The translations under genes were made by a program, and so were the position numbers. DNA of 64,000 bases from Polaromonas sp. Lineage in GTDB: Bacteria > Pseudomonadota > Gammaproteobacteria > Burkholderiales > Burkholderiaceae_C. The stretch lies in contig JAAFIP010000007.1 in NCBI GenBank assembly GCA_013297865.1, positions 1 through 64,000 of the forward strand. The letters are read 5' to 3'. Position 1 is the stretch's first letter. Each line of letters begins with the position of its first letter. The notes under the pieces are model-generated. The model worked only from the letters and a program-made list of their open reading frames with translations. It did not search any database and had not been told where the DNA came from. This document shows, piece after piece, positions 27,298 to 35,859 of this stretch.

Positions 27298-28775
27298 GTC
27301 AGATACTCCTTGATTTGGGATTCGGTGATATTGCTGCCGCACAGCACGGTGGCTACTTTTTGGTTCGCAAACAACCCCAGGTGCGCCACGATAGCGGCCA
27401 CACCTACAGCGCCTGCAGGCTCCAGCAGCAGGCCTGCATGTTGGTAAACCAGGCGCATGGCTTGGATGATGTGTGCGTCAGTGATCAGCAGCACATCGTC
27501 CACCAAGCCCTGCATATCGCTTACCGCTTCGGGGATGGGCACGCGCACGGCGATGCCATCTGCAATGGTGTCTGCTGTGTCGGGGGTGATGAGGGTTTGG
27601 CTGCGCCAGGATCTTTCCATCGCATCTGCGCCCGCAGCACTGACGCCCAGCACACGCGTGGCGGGTGATGCCGCCTTAATCCAGCGCGCCATGCCGTTGA
27701 GCATGGCGCCATTGCCTAGCGGGATGGCGATGCTGTCAAACGCATCACCTCGCGACAGCAGCTCCATGGCCAAGGTGCCGTGACCTTCGCTGATTTCAGC
27801 ATCCAAGCCGTCTTCCACCATCTGGCCGTCAATGCTCTTGGCATACGCCTTGGCAGCATCTTTGGCCGCATCAAAATCACGGCCTTCCTGCCGCACCTCT
27901 GCGCCCAAGGCTTTCATGCGGGCGACTTTCAGTGGATTGGCGTTAACAGCCGCGTAAATGACGATGGGCAAGCCAAACGATCGGCAGGCATAGGCCATGG
28001 CCTGGCCCCAGTTGCCCGCACTGGCGCACACGATGGCGCGCTTGTCGCCACGCCGCTGCATCTCGCTGACAAAGAAACTGGCCCCACGCCCTTTGAAGCT
28101 GCGAATCGGGTTGGTAAAGTCCAGCTTGATGGTGAGCTGGCAACCCAAAGCTTCGCTCAGCGGTTCGCAGTTGTACTGCGGTGAGTTCAAAAATTCTGGT
28201 GGAATGACGTTCGCGCAATACGCAATGTGCGCCAACGACAGCCGATGCGAAGGACGTGCAGCACCGACCAGCGCAGCATGTTCGCTGATGGGTCTTATGC
28301 TGTCAATTCCATGCGCGCGCTCTGTCATCAACATACCGTCCAAGTGATCTATTTCATGCTGTACCAGCTCTGCCAAGTCGGCAGATAAGTTTTTCCAGTG
28401 CCGTGCGCGTCCTTGCTCGTCTTGGTATTGCAGGCTGATGCTGGCATGGCGCTGCACACGCACGACGCAGTCTGGCACGCTCAGGCAATCGTCCCACACG
28501 TCTTGCATTGCTTCGCTGCGCCACGTGATTTTCGGATTGATGAGTGCAAAAGGCGTAGCGCCCAAGTTCATCACAATCACACGTTTGATGATGCCTACTT
28601 GCGGCGCCGCCATTGCACGGCCAAAGCCCTTGCGTGCGCGAAAGTCCGCCAGCGTGGCGTGCATTTGCGTTAGCTGAGTTTGCATATCTGCATCTGGAAA
28701 CGTTACAGGATGGCATGCTGTGCGCAAGGCGGCGTGGCCTTTTTCCAAGATGGTGAGAGGTTTGATCAATGGCAT
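27294..28775 (-). CDS. Fusion: peptide deformylase-like domain + PLP-dependent threonine-dehydratase-like domain
   Basis: A 493-residue two-domain protein. Residues 1-170 are a peptide deformylase domain: FGRAMAAPQVG (51-61), DDCLSVP with the metal ligand Cys97 where EGCLS is usual, and QHEIDHLDG with His140, Glu141 and His144. Residues 185-493 are a fold-type II PLP enzyme: Lys228 in NPIRSFKGRGAS, the asparagine loop SAGNWGQAMAYA, the phosphate loop PLGNGAM and a C-terminal CGSN. All key residues of both halves are kept, so both could be active. I infer an action on an N-formyl amino acid or peptide followed by beta-elimination/deamination. The frame is continuous through the join. It overlaps the DJ-1-like gene and is divergent from an Lrp regulator. 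Confidence 0.9.
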   Translation of the reverse strand: MPLIKPLTILEKGHAALRTACHPVTFPDADMQTQLTQMHATLADFRARKGFGRAMAAPQVGIIKRVIVMNLGATPFALINPKITWRSEAMQDVWDDCLSVPDCVVRVQRHASISLQYQDEQGRARHWKNLSADLAELVQHEIDHLDGMLMTERAHGIDSIRPISEHAALVGAARPSHRLSLAHIAYCANVIPPEFLNSPQYNCEPLSEALGCQLTIKLDFTNPIRSFKGRGASFFVSEMQRRGDKRAIVCASAGNWGQAMAYACRSFGLPIVIYAAVNANPLKVARMKALGAEVRQEGRDFDAAKDAAKAYAKSIDGQMVEDGLDAEISEGHGTLAMELLSRGDAFDSIAIPLGNGAMLNGMARWIKAASPATRVLGVSAAGADAMERSWRSQTLITPDTADTIADGIAVRVPIPEAVSDMQGLVDDVLLITDAHIIQAMRLVYQHAGLLLEPAGAVGVAAIVAHLGLFANQKVATVLCGSNITESQIKEYLT

Positions 28776-28814
28776 ATGGATGGTAGTTTGCCTTTTGAAG
28801 GCGATGTTTTAGAT

Positions 28815-28848
28815 CAATTTGAGCTCTCAAATTGCGGTTTAGCCGCAA
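28815..28848. promoter_or_regulatory. Candidate operator of the Lrp-type regulator
   Basis: CAATTTGAG and CTCAAATTG form a perfect 9-bp inverted repeat around CT (28815-28834). It is followed by TTGCGG-TTTAG-CCGCAA (28832-28848). Both lie in the 105-base region between the divergent fusion gene and the Lrp gene, where such a regulator would bind. Confidence 0.6.
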
Positions 28849-28880
28849 AATACAGTCATGAAAAACTTCTACCATAGCCC

Positions 28881-29339
28881 ATGCTCTTAGACGACCTTGA
28901 TCGCGCCATCCTCGCCCGCTACCAGCACGACACACGCCTGCCTGCCCAAGCCATTGGTGACGACATTGGCTTGTCAGCTGCCGCCGTGCAGCGCCGCATC
29001 AAGCGCATGCGCGAGACGGGTGTAATTGCCGCTGAGATAGCGCAGATCAAGCCTGAGGCCGTGGGCCTGCCTGTGACCGTGGTGGTGCATGTAGACATTG
29101 AGCGCGAGACCTTGCACTACATCGATGCTTTCAAAGCCGCCATGCGCGCACGGCCCGAGGTGCAGCAGTGCTGGTACACGACGGGTCTGACAGACTTTAT
29201 CCTGGTCGTGCGCGTGGCCAGCATGGCGGCGTATGAGCAGTTCACCCGCGAGGCGCTGGTCAGCCATGACAACGTGGCCAAATTCACCAGCTATGTAGCA
29301 CTGGGCGAGGTGAAAAGCGGTTTGGCCCTGAACATCTAA
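28881..29339 (+). CDS. Lrp/AsnC family transcriptional regulator
   Basis: A 152-residue regulator with an N-terminal helix-turn-helix (DDIGLSAAAVQRRIKRMRETG, about 30-50) and a RAM domain (VVVHVDIERETL to about 140). It is divergent from the deformylase/PLP fusion and DJ-1-like pair, so it is probably their regulator; the inverted repeats at 28815-28848 are candidate sites. The likely effector is an amino acid or a product of the fusion enzyme. Confidence 0.92.
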   Translation: MLLDDLDRAILARYQHDTRLPAQAIGDDIGLSAAAVQRRIKRMRETGVIAAEIAQIKPEAVGLPVTVVVHVDIERETLHYIDAFKAAMRARPEVQQCWYTTGLTDFILVVRVASMAAYEQFTREALVSHDNVAKFTSYVALGEVKSGLALNI

Positions 29340-29340
29340 A

Positions 29341-29391
29341 TGCTATAAATTAAATAGCTGCTACCGCGATATTTTATTGGCTTGAGGCCTG
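29341..29391 (-). repeat. NIAGAA repeat, intergenic copy C
   Basis: TGCTATAAATTAAATAGCTG, CTACCGCGATATTTTATTGG, CTTGAGGCCTG on the plus strand. It starts one base after the stop of the Lrp gene and ends ten bases before the 3' end of the convergent metallo-hydrolase. The NIAGAA frame is preceded by TAA here, still a stop. It is the most diverged intergenic copy. Confidence 0.85.
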
Positions 29392-29401
29392 ATTTCATAC
29401 T

Positions 29402-30457
29402 TCATTGGGTGCTGAATCGGTAGATGCCTTCGGTATCTGCCGCACGTCTCAGCTTGCCTTCATACCACAGCATATGCAAATGCGCCACCGCCTCGCCAAT
29501 GGCGAAAGTCATCTGGTGCAGATCGAGCTCGCGCTTGAACATGATGGGCACGATGTCGGCGCCGCTGGCGGGTTGTTCGCGGCAGGCTTGCATGACTTCA
29601 GCCAAGCGGTCGGTGTGGTGGTTTTGCAACTGGGCGATGCGTTGGTGCATGCCGGTAAAAGGTTTGCCGTGGGACGGCAGCACCAAGGTGTCGGCGGGCA
29701 GGGCCAGGTATTTAGTGATGGAGTGGAGAAACAGGCGCAAAGGGTCGCCTTCGGGTTCCAGGTCAAACACACTGACGTTCGTGCTGATGCGCGGCAGCAC
29801 CATGTCGCCACTGATCAGCGTTTTCAAGCCATCGCAATACAAGGCAATATGCTCAGGCGCATGGCCATAGCCGCTGATGCAGCGCCAGTCGCGGCTACCG
29901 ATGCGGATTACATCGCCTTCCATCATGCGGCGGTAGCTGTTGGGCACGTTGGGCACGAGGCTGGGGTAGTAGCCGGTGCGGGCTTTGATTTTGGCGACCG
30001 ATGCAGGGTCTACCAAGCCGTGGGATGCGTAAAAGTCTGCCGCCGCCTGACCACCAAAGTTGCTGTGGCTGCTGGACGCATTGCGCGCGGCGTTGTAGTC
30101 GGTGCTGCTGATCCACAGGGGCACCTTCCAGGTGTCGCACAGCCAGTGCGCCAGGCCGATATGGTCGGGATGCATATGTGTGCAGACTACGCGCAGAATG
30201 GGCAGGCCCTGCAGCTGGGTGTCAAAAATCTGCTGCCACTGCGCGCGGCTCTCAGCTTGGTCAATGCAGCAGTCCACCACAGTCCAGCCGTCCTTGCCGT
30301 CCATCTGGTCGCGCAGCAGCCACAGGTTGATATGGTTGAGCGCAAAAGGCAGGCCCATGCGAATCCAGTAGACACCCGGCGCTACCTCCATGGTGTGGCC
30401 TGCGGCAGGCATGGCGTCGCCCAGCGGGTAGTGCAGTTCGTGTTCAAGCGAGTTCAT
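29402..30457 (-). CDS. MBL-fold metallo-hydrolase
   Basis: A 351-residue metallo-beta-lactamase-fold hydrolase. The metal motif THMHPDHIGLAHW is near residue 95, with later ligands in SGYGHAPEHIALYCDG and PSHGKPF. The C-terminal ~70 residues carry a winged-helix-like segment, as in LACTB2-type proteins. It starts 45 bases from the LiuR-type palindrome and is divergent from the MerR regulator, so it may belong to the leucine/isovalerate regulon, perhaps as a thioester or lactone hydrolase. Substrate unknown. Confidence 0.9.
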   Translation of the reverse strand: MNSLEHELHYPLGDAMPAAGHTMEVAPGVYWIRMGLPFALNHINLWLLRDQMDGKDGWTVVDCCIDQAESRAQWQQIFDTQLQGLPILRVVCTHMHPDHIGLAHWLCDTWKVPLWISSTDYNAARNASSSHSNFGGQAAADFYASHGLVDPASVAKIKARTGYYPSLVPNVPNSYRRMMEGDVIRIGSRDWRCISGYGHAPEHIALYCDGLKTLISGDMVLPRISTNVSVFDLEPEGDPLRLFLHSITKYLALPADTLVLPSHGKPFTGMHQRIAQLQNHHTDRLAEVMQACREQPASGADIVPIMFKRELDLHQMTFAIGEAVAHLHMLWYEGKLRRAADTEGIYRFSTQ

Positions 30458-30501
30458 GGGGCAATGCGTGCAGGTAAGGGCTGTTTTCGTACATAATCTG
30501 G

Positions 30502-30529
30502 GAGTTGACGTTTACGTAAACGTCAACTC
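30502..30529. promoter_or_regulatory. LiuR-type operator, copy 1
   Basis: A perfect 28-bp palindrome whose half-site is GAGTTGACGTTTAC. Its inner 22 bases are identical to the palindrome at 45758-45779 ahead of liuB. It lies between the divergent MBL hydrolase and the MerR-type regulator, where an autoregulated LiuR site would be expected. Confidence 0.88.
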
Positions 30530-30614
30530 AGCAAAACCATTGTAGGCGGCGCGGCTGCAAAGCGCTGTCACCAAGGTTTGGGCTACGAATGGCATTGCAG
30601 TACGCAAGGAAACT

Positions 30615-31028
30615 ATGGGCACCACCTACAGCATCAGTGATCTGGCCAAAGAGTTTGATCTGACTACCCGCGCCATGCGTTTTTACGAAGACATGGGCTT
30701 GCTGTCGCCCGAGCGCAGCGGCCCTGGTGGGCGCAACCGCGTCTACAGCGCACGCGACCGCACACGGCTGAAACTCACCCTGCGCGCCAAGCGCCTGGGC
30801 CTGTCGCTCACCGAGGCCAAAGACATCATCGACATGTACGACAGCCCACGCGACACCGTGCCGCAGCTGAAAAAATTTCTCACCATCCTGAGCGAGCACC
30901 GCGCCGAGCTGGAGGGCCAGATGGCCGAACTGCAGGCCAATCTGGATGAAGTAAAAGTGCATGAAAAAGAAGCCAAGGCCCTGCTGGCCAAAAGTGACGG
31001 CAAAAGCGACAAAAAGGCCGCCAAATGA
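30615..31028 (+). CDS. liuR: MerR family regulator of leucine/isovalerate degradation
   Basis: A 137-residue MerR-type regulator: winged helix (YSISDLAKEFDLTTRAMRFYED ... GLLSPERSG, residues 4-40), then a coiled-coil dimerisation helix and a Lys-rich tail. No metal-binding cysteines are present. The next genes are a thioesterase and isovaleryl-CoA dehydrogenase, which is the known context of LiuR. The same palindrome stands ahead of this block and ahead of liuB 15 kb away, so it probably controls both. It overlaps the next gene by ATGA. Confidence 0.9.
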   Translation: MGTTYSISDLAKEFDLTTRAMRFYEDMGLLSPERSGPGGRNRVYSARDRTRLKLTLRAKRLGLSLTEAKDIIDMYDSPRDTVPQLKKFLTILSEHRAELEGQMAELQANLDEVKVHEKEAKALLAKSDGKSDKKAAK

Positions 31029-31465
31029 CAGCATCCGTCGTGGACCAGGCACTGTTTGACCGTGTGCACAGCAGCTTTGTGCGCCAGGGCATGATGCAGC
31101 ACCTGGGCGCACGCCTCGTGCGCGTGCAGCCGGGGGAAGTGGAGTTTGCGCTGCCCATGGGTGACAAGGTCACGCAGCAGCAAGGCGCCTTTCACGGCGG
31201 CGCGCTCGGTGCGCTGGCCGACATTTGCTGCGGCTATGCAGCGCTGACCACCGCGCCTGTGGGCATGGAGGTGACGACAGTGGAATACAAAATCAACTTC
31301 ATCTCTGCTGCGGTGGGCCAGGAGGTGGTGTGCATTGGCAAAGTCCACAAAGCAGGCCGCACACTCACCATCACCAGCGCAGAACTGTTTGACGTGCAGG
31401 ACGGCGTGCGCAAGCTGTGCGGCCTGATGCAGGCCACGCTGATTGCCGTGGCGCAAAAATACTGA
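31025..31465 (+). CDS. PaaI-family hotdog-fold thioesterase
   Basis: A 146-residue hotdog-fold protein. HGGALGALADICCGYAA (about 58-74) is the PaaI-type active-site region, and the helix is followed by TTVEYKINFISAAVGQEV. These enzymes hydrolyse acyl-CoAs that accumulate during catabolism. It is coupled to liuR by a four-base overlap and followed by liuA after 36 bases, so it probably recycles CoA during leucine breakdown. Confidence 0.9.
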   Translation: MTASVVDQALFDRVHSSFVRQGMMQHLGARLVRVQPGEVEFALPMGDKVTQQQGAFHGGALGALADICCGYAALTTAPVGMEVTTVEYKINFISAAVGQEVVCIGKVHKAGRTLTITSAELFDVQDGVRKLCGLMQATLIAVAQKY

Positions 31466-31501
31466 CAACCCTTATTGATAACTCTGATCAAGGAGCAAGC
31501 C

Positions 31502-32683
31502 ATGAACAACCTACCCGGTTTGAATTTTCAGCTCGGCGAAGACATTGACGCGCTGCGCGATGCGGTGCACGATTTTGCGCAGGCCGAGATCGCCCCGCGC
31601 GCAGGCGAGATTGACCACAACGACCAGTTCCCCATGGACCTGTGGCGCAAGATGGGCGAGCTGGGCGTGCTGGGCATCACAGTGGGCGAAGAATATGGCG
31701 GCGCAGGCATGGGCTATCTGGCCCACATGATCGCCATGGAAGAAATTTCGCGCGCCTCTGCCAGCGTGGGCCTGAGTTACGGCGCGCACAGCAACCTGTG
31801 TGTCAACCAGCTTAAACGCAACGGCACCGAAGAGCAGCGCAAAAAATACCTGCCCAAGCTGATCAGCGGCGAACACGTCGGCGCGCTGGCCATGAGCGAG
31901 CCCGGCGCGGGCAGCGATGTGATCAGCATGAAGCTCAAAGCCGAGGACAAAGGTGGCTACTACCTGCTCAACGGCACCAAAATGTGGATCACCAACGGGC
32001 CTGACGCTGACACCATGGTGGTCTATGCCAAGACCGAGCCCGAGCTGGGCGCACGTGGTGTGACCGCGTTCATTGTGGAAAAAGGCATGAAGGGCTTTAG
32101 CACGGCGCAAAAGCTGGACAAACTGGGCATGCGTGGCAGCCACACGGGTGAGATGGTGTTTAACAATGTAGAAGTGCCTGCGCAGAACATTTTGGGCGGC
32201 CTCAACGGCGGTGCCAAGGTGCTGATGAGCGGGCTGGACTACGAACGTGCCGTGCTGGCCGCTGGGCCGATTGGCATCATGCAGTCGGTGATGGACAACG
32301 TGATTCCCTACACGCACGACCGCAAGCAGTTTGGTCAGAGCATTGGCGAGTTCCAGCTGATTCAGGGCAAGGTGGCCGATATGTACACCGTGCTGCAGGC
32401 GGGTCGCGCGTTTTGCTACACCGTAGGAAAAAACCTGGACATGCTGGGCACGGAGCATGTGCGACAGGTACGCAAGGACTGTGCATCGGTCATTTTGTGG
32501 TGTGCAGAGAAGGCTACCTGGATGGCGGGCGAGGGGATTCAGATTTTTGGCGGCAATGGCTACATCAACGAATACCCGCTAGGGCGGCTGTGGCGTGATG
32601 CCAAGCTGTATGAGATTGGTGCGGGCACGAGCGAGATTCGGCGCATGCTGATTGGGCGTGAATTGTTTGCTGAGACTTCTTAA
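31502..32683 (+). CDS. liuA: Isovaleryl-CoA dehydrogenase
   Basis: A 393-residue FAD acyl-CoA dehydrogenase. [10 protein letters not shown] and WITNGPDAD are the family signatures, and the catalytic base is Glu in [14 protein letters not shown], the position characteristic of isovaleryl-CoA dehydrogenases. [18 protein letters not shown] ends the protein. The start at 31502 has AAGGAG 8 bases upstream. It forms the first step of the leucine branch after transamination and decarboxylation; the later steps are at 45.8-54.6 kb. Confidence 0.95.
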   Translation: MNNLPGLNFQLGEDIDALRDAVHDFAQAEIAPRAGEIDHNDQFPMDLWRKMGELGVLGITVGEEYGGAGMGYLAHMIAMEEISRASASVGLSYGAHSNLCVNQLKRNGTEEQRKKYLPKLISGEHVGALAMSEPGAGSDVISMKLKAEDKGGYYLLNGTKMWITNGPDADTMVVYAKTEPELGARGVTAFIVEKGMKGFSTAQKLDKLGMRGSHTGEMVFNNVEVPAQNILGGLNGGAKVLMSGLDYERAVLAAGPIGIMQSVMDNVIPYTHDRKQFGQSIGEFQLIQGKVADMYTVLQAGRAFCYTVGKNLDMLGTEHVRQVRKDCASVILWCAEKATWMAGEGIQIFGGNGYINEYPLGRLWRDAKLYEIGAGTSEIRRMLIGRELFAETS

Positions 32684-32716
32684 GACTTTGCAGTACTGAC
32701 AATGCATCAGATTTTT

Positions 32717-33039
32717 GTACGCGCCGACATTGAGTGTGAATGGCTACCAAGGTTTGGGTACGCCCCGACACTGGGTGTGAACAGCTCCGCGGCTGTCCCC
32801 CGGCCTTCGGCCTCCTCCTTGATGCCGCTGCGCTGTTCACACCCAGCGCCGGGGCAGCGAAGTGGGTGGGCGAGCGACGGCAGATCGCTAACAAAGTTGG
32901 CAGGGTATTGTCAGAGGTCAACAGCAAGCGGTGGAACACCCGCCACGACCGCGAGAGCTGGTCGATGGTGTGCTCAGCGCAGCGGCATCAAGGAGGAGGC
33001 GGCGGCCCTAGGCCGCCCCGGGGGACAGCCGCGGAGCTG
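32717..33039. repeat. Complex intergenic repeat region (inverted and direct repeats)
   Basis: The 470-base gap between liuA and the carbonic anhydrase holds no gene. It contains a direct repeat with a 40-base period (TACGCGCCGACATTGAGTGT at 32718, TACGCCCCGACACTGGGTGT at 32758) and a hairpin joining GGGTGTGAACAGC (32773-32785) with GCTGTTCACACCC (32831-32843). A larger imperfect inverted repeat pairs 32782-32833 with 32977-33039; its clearest arms are CAGCTCCGCGGCTGTCCCCC and its complement. It looks like a remnant of a small mobile or structured element. No transposase is seen. Confidence 0.75.
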
Positions 33040-33153
33040 AGTACGCCATCGGCCAGCTCCCGTACAAAACAAAGAATGTTCAACAGACCAACTTCAATAA
33101 AGGATAAGTCCCGCAAACCGCGTTGCCATGACGTCAACTGACTAAAATAACGT

Positions 33154-33843
33154 ATGCCATTGACACATTTACTCAACCATAACCGCGACTGGGCCGCACA
33201 GATGGTGCGCGAGCGCCCTGGCTTTTTTACGGGCCTGTCGCAGCAGCAAAACCCGCGCTACATGTGGATTGGCTGCTCCGACTCGCGCGTGCCGGCCAAC
33301 CAAATTACCGGGCTGGAGCCCGGCGAGGTGTTTGTACACCGTAACGTCGCCAACGTCATGGTGCATACCGACTTGAATGCGCTGTCTACCGTGCAGTATG
33401 CCGTCGACATGCTCAAAGTGGAGCATGTGATTGTGTGCGGCCACTACGGCTGCGGTGGCGTGCAGGCGGCGCTGCAGAATGTGCGCATTGGTCTGGCAGA
33501 CAACTGGATTCGCCACATCCAGGATGTGCGCGATAAACACAAAGCTGCGCTGGAGGCTGCGCCTAAACAGCACCAGCTGGACATGCTGTGCGAACTCAAC
33601 GTGATTGAGCAGGTGATGAATGTGTGCCACAGCACCGTGCTCAAGGATGCCTGGCACCGCGGCCACCAGATCATGGTGCACGGCTGGATTTATGGTGTGC
33701 ACGATGGACTGCTGGTGGACCTGAAAGTGGGTGGCAGCGCGCTGGAGCAGGTGGAGCATTTGCATGCGGCTGCTGTTGAGCATGTTTTTAAGCAAAATCG
33801 TGCCCCAGCCCTTAAGAATATCGCGGCGGCAGCTACATATTAA
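33154..33843 (+). CDS. can: Beta-class carbonic anhydrase
   Basis: A 229-residue zinc enzyme that interconverts CO2 and bicarbonate. Zinc ligands are Cys41 and Asp43 ([12 protein letters not shown]), His97 and Cys100 (CGHYGCGGV). Length and core fit the E. coli Can type. The last ~12 residues ([12 protein letters not shown]) and the stop codon itself come from a dispersed repeat, so the natural C terminus has been replaced or extended. It lies 8 bases before aceK; bicarbonate supply may matter for the biotin carboxylase LiuD. Confidence 0.95.
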   Translation: MPLTHLLNHNRDWAAQMVRERPGFFTGLSQQQNPRYMWIGCSDSRVPANQITGLEPGEVFVHRNVANVMVHTDLNALSTVQYAVDMLKVEHVIVCGHYGCGGVQAALQNVRIGLADNWIRHIQDVRDKHKAALEAAPKQHQLDMLCELNVIEQVMNVCHSTVLKDAWHRGHQIMVHGWIYGVHDGLLVDLKVGGSALEQVEHLHAAAVEHVFKQNRAPALKNIAAAATY

Positions 33844-33849
33844 ATAGCA
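33805..33849 (+). repeat. NIAGAA repeat, coding copy 4 (end of carbonic anhydrase gene)
   Basis: Core AATATCGCGGCGGCAGCTAC, diverged so that it encodes NIAAAA. The codon before it is AAG. The repeat supplies the gene's TAA stop at 33841-33843, from its TTAAATAGCA tail. The aceK start follows 2 bases after the repeat. Confidence 0.88.
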
Positions 33850-33851
33850 TT

Positions 33852-35645
33852 ATGTTTCCCCAGCGCCTGGATTCCACCATAGCCTACGACATCGCCAAGG
33901 CGATGATGGATGGCTTTAACCGCCATTACCGGCTGTTCCGCACCGAGTCGGCGCGCGCCAAGCACCGCTTTGAAACCGCAGACTGGCACGGCCAGCAGCG
34001 GGCGCAGCGTGAGCGCATTGAGTTTTACGATCTGCGCGTCAAAGAGTGCGTGATGCGGCTCGAAAAGGAATTCAAAGCCGGGGCCCAGCCGATGGAGGTG
34101 TGGCAGCAGATCAAGCTGCATTACATCGGGCTATTGGTAGATCATCACCAGCCCGAGCTGGCCGAGACGTTTTTCAACTCGGTGACCACCAAGATTTTGC
34201 ACCGCACGCATTTTCATAACAGCTTCATCTTTGTGCGCCCCGCAGTCAGCACGGAATACATCGAAAACGAAGAGCCCGCCGCCGCGCCCACCTACCGCGC
34301 CTACTACCCCACACGCGACACCTTGCAGGAAACCATTGTGCGGGCGATAGACAATTTTCGCCTGCAAAAACCGTTTGACAACTTAGAGCGCGATGCGGGC
34401 TTTGTGCTGGCAGCCATGGACGCCCGGTTGCAGGACACCAAGCTGCGGGCTAATTTTCAGATCCAGGTACTCACCAGCCTGTTCTACCGCAACAAGGGCG
34501 CCTATGCGATTGGCAAAATCATCAACGGCTTTGTCGAAGTACCATTTGCGCTGCCTATTCTGCACACCAAGGACGGCACGCTCGTTATTGATGCTGCGCT
34601 GTTTGGCGAAGATGATTTGCTGATTCTGTTCAGCTTTGCCAGGGCCTATTTCATGGTGGATATGGAAGTGCCTTCGGCCTATGTGCAGTTTTTGCGCAGC
34701 ATGATGCCGCGCAAGCCGCGCGCTGAAATCTACAACGCGCTGGGCTTGGCCAAACAGGGCAAAACCCTGTTTTACCGCGATTTTCTTTACCATCTGCGCC
34801 ACAGTTCGGACAACTTCCGCATCGCGCCCGGTATCAAGGGCATGGTGATGCTGGTGTTTGATTTGCCCAGTTTTCCCTACGTGTTCAAGGTCATCAAGGA
34901 TTTCTATCCACCGCCCAAAGACACCTCGCGCGAGCAGATCAAGGGCAAATACCAGCTCGTCAAGCAGCACGACCGTGTGGGCCGCATGGCCGATACGCTG
35001 GAGTACAGCGAGGTAGCTTTTCCACGCGCGCGCTTTGATGATGAGTTGATAGCCGAAATACAGAAGTTTGCGCCCAGCCAGCTGGAGATCAGCGACCGCG
35101 ATGGGGACGGGCAGGTGGAAGTCATCATCAAGCACCTGTACATCGAGCGGCGCATGATCCCGCTGAACATCTACCTGCAGGAGGCGTTTGACCAGGGCCT
35201 GGAGAACGAAAAACCGCGCGAGCAGATGGGCAAGGCCGTCATCGAATACGGCAACGCCATCAAGGACCTGGTGCGCGCCAACATCTTCCCGGGCGACATG
35301 CTGTGGAAAAACTTTGGCGTCACGCGTCACGGCAAAGTGGTGTTCTACGACTATGACGAGATCGAATACATCACCGACTGCAACTTCCGCAAGGTGCCCG
35401 CGCCGCGCAACGAAGAAGACGAGATGAGCGGCGAGGTGTGGTACCACGTCGGACCGCGCGATGTGTTCCCCGAGACCTTTGGCCCTTTCCTGCTGGGCAA
35501 CCAAGCCGTGCGCGATGTGTTCATGAAACACCATGCCGATTTGCTGGATGCAGCCTTCTGGCAAAGCCACAAGGAGCGCATTGCCGCAGGGCATGTGCAC
35601 GATGTGTTTCCGTATGAGCGTGAAAAAAGATTTGTTCGATCGTAG
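33852..35645 (+). CDS. aceK: Isocitrate dehydrogenase kinase/phosphatase
   Basis: A 597-residue bifunctional enzyme that turns isocitrate dehydrogenase off by phosphorylation and on by dephosphorylation, directing carbon to the glyoxylate shunt. Family blocks include [22 protein letters not shown] (written in two parts: [14 protein letters not shown] and [11 protein letters not shown]), [10 protein letters not shown], and [22 protein letters not shown] near residue 480. Length is typical. Acetyl-CoA-yielding leucine and fatty acid breakdown nearby fits a need for this control, but the aceA/aceB genes are not in the window. Confidence 0.97.
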   Translation: MFPQRLDSTIAYDIAKAMMDGFNRHYRLFRTESARAKHRFETADWHGQQRAQRERIEFYDLRVKECVMRLEKEFKAGAQPMEVWQQIKLHYIGLLVDHHQPELAETFFNSVTTKILHRTHFHNSFIFVRPAVSTEYIENEEPAAAPTYRAYYPTRDTLQETIVRAIDNFRLQKPFDNLERDAGFVLAAMDARLQDTKLRANFQIQVLTSLFYRNKGAYAIGKIINGFVEVPFALPILHTKDGTLVIDAALFGEDDLLILFSFARAYFMVDMEVPSAYVQFLRSMMPRKPRAEIYNALGLAKQGKTLFYRDFLYHLRHSSDNFRIAPGIKGMVMLVFDLPSFPYVFKVIKDFYPPPKDTSREQIKGKYQLVKQHDRVGRMADTLEYSEVAFPRARFDDELIAEIQKFAPSQLEISDRDGDGQVEVIIKHLYIERRMIPLNIYLQEAFDQGLENEKPREQMGKAVIEYGNAIKDLVRANIFPGDMLWKNFGVTRHGKVVFYDYDEIEYITDCNFRKVPAPRNEEDEMSGEVWYHVGPRDVFPETFGPFLLGNQAVRDVFMKHHADLLDAAFWQSHKERIAAGHVHDVFPYEREKRFVRS

Positions 35646-35659
35646 GTTTTATGGATTCA

Positions 35660-35826
35660 GAACTGCCGGACGCGAAGGACGCGAAGGTTTCGCGAAGAAC
35701 GCTAAAAAGACAGAAGACAAAAAAAATCAAATTGTTAAAACTAGAATTTCACAAAGTAATCTCGTTCTTTTGGTATTCCTTTCGCGTCCTTCGCGAAACC
35801 TTCGCGCACTTCGCGTCCGGCAGTTC
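35660..35826. repeat. 43-bp inverted repeat element (MITE-like)
   Basis: Arms at 35660-35702 and 35784-35826 match in 40 of 43 positions when one is reversed. The arms are rich in CGCGAAGG/TTCGCG units (GGACGCGAAGGACGCGAAGG). The centre is 81 bases of AT-rich sequence. The whole fills the gap between aceK and the thiolase. Open frames through it (for example 35651-35857) are by-products. Similar CGCGAAGGACGCGAAG repeats are, in my memory, widespread in proteobacteria. Confidence 0.9.
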
Positions 35827-35859
35827 GGTATTCGGTATTAATTTTCCAGGAGTGTAAAA

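Noticed and set aside
29405-30496. 363-codon open frame on the plus strand
   Set aside because: Antisense to the MBL-fold hydrolase, which has its full metal-binding motif.
30569-32760. Shared ACCAAGGTTTGGG at 30569 and 32747
   Set aside because: A 13-base match with different flanks; may be chance, and no third copy was seen.
35651-35857. 68-codon open frame MDSELPDAKDAKVS...
   Set aside because: It is simply the translation of the 43-bp inverted repeat element.
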